A DNA stretch of 27,027 bases, from the NCBI RefSeq assembly GCF_901873365.1, contig NZ_CABFLM010000057.1:1-27027 (forward strand). The letters run 5' to 3'. Below, piece after piece: positions 25,301 to 27,027 of the stretch. The stretch's first letter is position 1; each line of letters starts with the position of its first letter. Position numbers and translations under genes: made by a program. The notes beneath the pieces were generated by a model, which had not been told where the DNA came from, did not search any database, and was given only the letters and a program-made list of their open reading frames with translations. The DNA is from an uncultured Aggregatibacter sp. (GTDB lineage Bacteria; Pseudomonadota; Gammaproteobacteria; Enterobacterales; Pasteurellaceae).

Positions 25301-26009
25301 CACACTTAATCCAAGCGGCGTGTTGGGTATTTTCCCTGCGGAACGTGTGGGCGATGATGTGGTGTTATTCTCCGATGAAGACCGCACTCAACCTATCGGC
25401 ACGGCTTACGGCTTACGCCAACAAACGGAACGTGGCAAAAACAGCAAAAGCCAATTTAACTTTGCCTTGAGCGACTTTATCACCGATCGCGAAAGTGGCA
25501 AAAAAGACTGGATGGGCATGTTCGCCGTGTGCGCCGGTATTGAAGAAATGGATTTAGTAGAAGGCTACAAAGCCGCAGGCGATGACTACAACGCCATCTT
25601 GCTACAAGCCGTGGGCGACCGCCTCGCCGAAGCCATGGCTGAATACCTGCACTTTGAGTTGCGCACCCGCATTTGGGGCTACACGCAAGAAGAATTCGAC
25701 AACCAAGGGTTAATCAATGAAAACTATGTCGGCATCCGCCCGGCACCGGGCTATCCAAGCTGCCCGGAACACACGGAAAAAGCCTTGATTTGGGATTTAT
25801 TAGAAGTCGAACAACGCATCGGCATGAAACTCACCGAAAGCTACGCCATGTGGCCGGCCGCTTCTGTCTGCGGTTGGTACTTCACCCACCCTGCAAGCAA
25901 CTATTTCACTCTAGGTCGCATCGATGAAGACCAAGCTCAAGATTATGCTAAACGTAAAGGTTGGGATGAGAGAGAGATGATGAAGTGGTTGGGTGTGGCG
26001 ATGAAGTAG
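22320..26009 (+). CDS. metH: Cobalamin-dependent methionine synthase
   Basis: MetH transfers a methyl group from 5-methyltetrahydrofolate through cobalamin to homocysteine. All four modules are present in 1229 residues (E. coli 1227): the homocysteine domain (to about 325) with zinc ligands Cys245, Cys308 and Cys309 in GLNCALG and GGCCGTT; the folate domain (about 355-615); the cap and B12 domain with His757, the lower cobalt ligand, in GDVHDIGKNI; and the AdoMet reactivation domain with RPAPGYPSCPEHTEK near the C-terminus. The start is TTG at 22320 with a GGAAAG site seven bases upstream; it lines up with the E. coli start. Two uptake signals lie inside (22451, 24248). No hairpin terminator follows; a one-base variant signal (ACCGTACTT) marks where one may have been. 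Confidence 0.97.
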   Translation: MKNTTEILKNALAQRILILDGAMGTMIQKYKLTEADFRGERFKESAVDLRGNNDLLTLTQPLLISAIHEKYLEAGADIIETNTFSSTTIAQADYDLQSIAYELNFAGAKLARLAADKYSTPEKPRFVAGILGPTNRTASISPNVNDPGFRNVTFMELVDAYSEATRGLIEGGADLIMIETIFDTLNAKAAVFAIETVFEELGMELPIMISGTITDASGRTLSGQTTEAFYNSLRHAKPLTFGLNCALGPKELRQYVEQLSKISETYVSVHPNAGLPNAFGGYDLGAEDMAAQLKEWAESGFVNIIGGCCGTTPDHIKAFADAVENIPPRKLPQIKTAMRLSGLEPLNIDDESLFVNVGERNNVTGSAKFKRLIKEDKFAEAIEIAIDQVENGAQVIDVNMDEALLDGKKCMTRFLNIMATEPDAAKVPVMIDSSKWEVIEAGLQSVQGKPIVNSISLKEGEEIFIEHAKLVRKYGAAVVVMAFDEVGQADTEDRKVEICTRAYNILVNQLGFPPEDIIFDPNIFAIGTGIEEHNNYGVDFINATGRIKRSLPHAKISGGVSNVSFSFRGNNVMREAIHAVFLYHAIKQGMDMGIVNAGQLAIYDDLDPELRNVIEDAVLNRTPDGTERLLDIAEKYRNQGNDESAVDSVAEWRTWPVEERLKHALVKGITTHIIEDTEEARQKLPTPLEVIEGPLMAGMDVVGDLFGDGKMFLPQVVKSARVMKQSVAYLEPFINATKQKGSSNGKVVIATVKGDVHDIGKNIVSVVLQCNNFEVIDLGVMVPADKIIQTAIDEKADLIGLSGLITPSLDEMEYFLGEMTRLGLNLPVLIGGATTSKEHTAIKLYPKYKQHGVFYTSNASRAVTVCATLMNPEGRAALWEQFKKDYEKIQQSFANRKPLRKQLSIEEARANRFNGFSGEWADYVPPTPKQTGIVEFKNVPIAELRKFIDWSPFFRVWGLMGGYPDAFDHPESGEEARRVWNDAQAMLDAFEQNHTLNPSGVLGIFPAERVGDDVVLFSDEDRTQPIGTAYGLRQQTERGKNSKSQFNFALSDFITDRESGKKDWMGMFAVCAGIEEMDLVEGYKAAGDDYNAILLQAVGDRLAEAMAEYLHFELRTRIWGYTQEEFDNQGLINENYVGIRPAPGYPSCPEHTEKALIWDLLEVEQRIGMKLTESYAMWPAASVCGWYFTHPASNYFTLGRIDEDQAQDYAKRKGWDEREMMKWLGVAMK

Positions 26010-26035
26010 AAACTCATCAGAAATTGACCGTACTT

Positions 26036-26057
26036 GTAGGTTGGGATTTATCCCACC
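26036..26057 (+). repeat. REP-like element upstream of the AT-rich gene
   Basis: GTAG (26036-26039) is followed by GTTGGGATTTATCCCACC, an imperfect hairpin with TGGGA-TTTA-TCCCA at its centre. A GTAG head and a short imperfect palindrome is the standard form of REP elements mobilised by RAYT transposases. It directly abuts the decayed uptake signal behind metH. Confidence 0.65.
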
Positions 26058-26079
26058 TTTTATTAAGTGGACAGCTAAT

Positions 26080-26688
26080 ATGAAAAAACTTCCTAATATA
26101 TACCAGCATCTATTTCCTCTAAGTAACTTTCAAACTATAAAGGAATATTTTGAATATTTTATTTTTAGAAAGAATATTGCTGACTTAGATAAACCCTTGT
26201 TTAATTCTAGTAATAGAAAACTCTGGTTAGAGGATTATCCCACACTTGATTGTTTCCCAAAAACTTTAAGCTACATTGATGATCCAAATTCCTTTCCTTT
26301 ATCAGAAGTGGCTAAGGAATTAGCCAATGTAGAATTGTATTTACCTAAAAATGAAATCCTGTTTCACTCAGGTAACTTACCGAATAAAGTTCCTTTAGCT
26401 ATAGGACAGGAATTCCAATTAAAGGAAATCTTCTCTGCAACATTAGACCCCTATATTGCAAATGTCCACGATAGTGATGATGATATTTACTGGTATATAC
26501 AAATCAAAAACGAGAATATTAGATGTTTACCTATTCCAGATGAATATGGAGAGTATGAAGTTATTATCTTAGATTCTCCAATAGCAAAAATAGTTGATAT
26601 AAAGACTGCTCAAAGAGATAAGATGTGGCTAGGAGATATGGCTTCTGACCCAACAACTAAAACTATCATTTATGTTGATTTATATTAA
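26080..26688 (+). CDS. Hypothetical protein with ADP-ribosyltransferase-like motifs
   Basis: I do not recognise this 202-residue protein as a named family. It has no signal peptide or membrane span. The C-terminal half reads like an ADP-ribosyltransferase exoenzyme fold: EILFHSGNLP (92-101) where the first-strand Arg motif would be, GQEFQLKEIFSATLDP (109-124) like the usual 'G..f....f.StS.dp', and YGEYEVIIL (156-164) containing an E-x-E at Glu158 and Glu160. The first-strand Arg is replaced by His96, so activity is uncertain. The start at 26080 follows AAGTGG weakly; the frame is open to 26041 but that part lies in a REP-like repeat. It is very AT-rich (29 of 120 G+C at 26101-26220 against 35 of 60 at 25561-25620 in metH), indicating transfer. 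No immunity gene is recognisable beside it. Confidence 0.6.
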   Translation: MKKLPNIYQHLFPLSNFQTIKEYFEYFIFRKNIADLDKPLFNSSNRKLWLEDYPTLDCFPKTLSYIDDPNSFPLSEVAKELANVELYLPKNEILFHSGNLPNKVPLAIGQEFQLKEIFSATLDPYIANVHDSDDDIYWYIQIKNENIRCLPIPDEYGEYEVIILDSPIAKIVDIKTAQRDKMWLGDMASDPTTKTIIYVDLY

Positions 26689-26694
26689 TTAAAC

Positions 26695-26713
26695 GGTGGG
26701 ATATTTCCCTTAC
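26695..26713 (-). repeat. REP-like element downstream of the AT-rich gene, inverted
   Basis: The minus strand reads GTAAGGGAAATATCCCACC, which resembles the element at 26036-26057 (GTAG, TTGGGA, TTTATCCCACC) in reverse orientation. Its GGGA-TATT-TCCC core may also act as a weak terminator for the gene it follows. Confidence 0.5.
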
Positions 26714-26720
26714 TCTTTAC

Positions 26721-27027
26721 TTAGTAACAAGTTCTACTGCCATCAAAATTTGTTGTACATGTTTTACTAAAATAATTTCCTTGGGAATCCATTCCTGAAT
26801 AATTTGTTGAATTGCCATAGTTTGTAATAGTTTGATTCCAGCTATTACCATTAGAATCATATCCATTTTGGTATGTTGTATTACCGTAAGTATTTGATGT
26901 TTGAGACCAATTAGAACCAGTATTAGAATTATAGCCGTTAACTTGGGTAGTATTACCGTATCTGTTTACTGTATAAGAGTTTCCATTATTATCATAGCAA
27001 TTACTATATGTATCCGTACCATAGCAT
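26721..27027 (-). CDS. C-terminus of a repetitive Asn/Gly/Thr/Tyr-rich protein (partial)
   Basis: A minus-strand frame ends with TAA at 26721-26723 and is open to the window edge (101 codons seen). It consists of 22-24-residue imperfect repeats starting YGNTT: YGNTTQVNGYNSNTGSNW, YGNTTYQNGYDSNGNSWNQT, then YGNSTNYSGMDSQGNYFSKT, ending CTTNFDGSRTCY. It is poor in charged and hydrophobic residues and has several Cys, which suits an extracellular or lipoprotein-like repeat region. The frame has no start codon in the window, so the N-terminus, any signal peptide and the true family are unknown. It converges on the AT-rich gene and shares its base composition. Confidence 0.6.
   Translation of the reverse strand, partial: CYGTDTYSNCYDNNGNSYTVNRYGNTTQVNGYNSNTGSNWSQTSNTYGNTTYQNGYDSNGNSWNQTITNYGNSTNYSGMDSQGNYFSKTCTTNFDGSRTCY

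Noticed and set aside
26041..26079. Upstream extension of the AT-rich gene from a TTG
   Set aside because: These codons lie in the REP-like hairpin; ATG 26080 is the more credible start.

Overview
The window is Gram-negative gammaproteobacterial DNA from the family Pasteurellaceae, most likely Aggregatibacter or a close Haemophilus relative; the genus is an inference. The strongest sign is about 23 exact copies, on either strand, of the 9-base DNA uptake signal AAGTGCGGT, where roughly 0.2 would be expected by chance. Gene neighbourhoods such as dnaB-alr-pgi and aroG next to lolE, as I recall them from Haemophilus, agree. Most of the window is ordinary chromosome; the accessory material sits in a few intergenic gaps and at the two ends.

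Layout. 1-135 is the end of an IS150-group IS3-family insertion sequence. 164-3757 is the molybdate module: modE (minus) diverges from modA-modB-modC (plus), with a ModE-like operator over the modA -10 box. 3785-4173 is a tandem array of REP-like hairpins (array A), followed by a decayed second copy of the modC 3' end. 4302-5392 (minus) encodes a DUF3290/DUF421 membrane protein pair, and 5467-5802 (minus) encodes TmaR. 6001-9593 is serC-hisC-aroA; 9735-12803 is gyrA and a SirB-family gene. 12862-13349 is a second REP-like array (array B). 13457-17636 (minus) is dnaB-alr-pgi, 17781-18863 (minus) aroG behind a TrpR-type box, and 18967-22102 (minus) lolC-lolD-lolE. 22320-26009 is metH. The right end is AT-rich: an unrecognised gene with ADP-ribosyltransferase-like motifs (26080-26688), bracketed by inverted REP-like hairpins, then the C-terminus of a repetitive Asn/Gly/Thr/Tyr-rich protein on the minus strand.

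How the genes work together. ModABC imports molybdate under ModE control. SerC, HisC, AroA and AroG belong to serine, histidine and aromatic amino acid synthesis. Alr supplies D-alanine for the cell wall, Pgi links glycolysis and the pentose phosphate pathway, LolCDE releases lipoproteins from the inner membrane, GyrA and DnaB serve DNA topology and replication, and MetH makes methionine with cobalamin.

The most unusual structure is the pair of REP-like arrays. Each lies between two imperfect copies of the upstream gene's uptake-signal terminator, and each begins with a 50-bp module flanked by inverted hairpins that is in opposite orientation at the two loci. Together with the IS end beside modE and the hairpin-bracketed AT-rich gene behind metH, this suggests that uptake-signal terminators are where this genome accepts foreign or mobile DNA.
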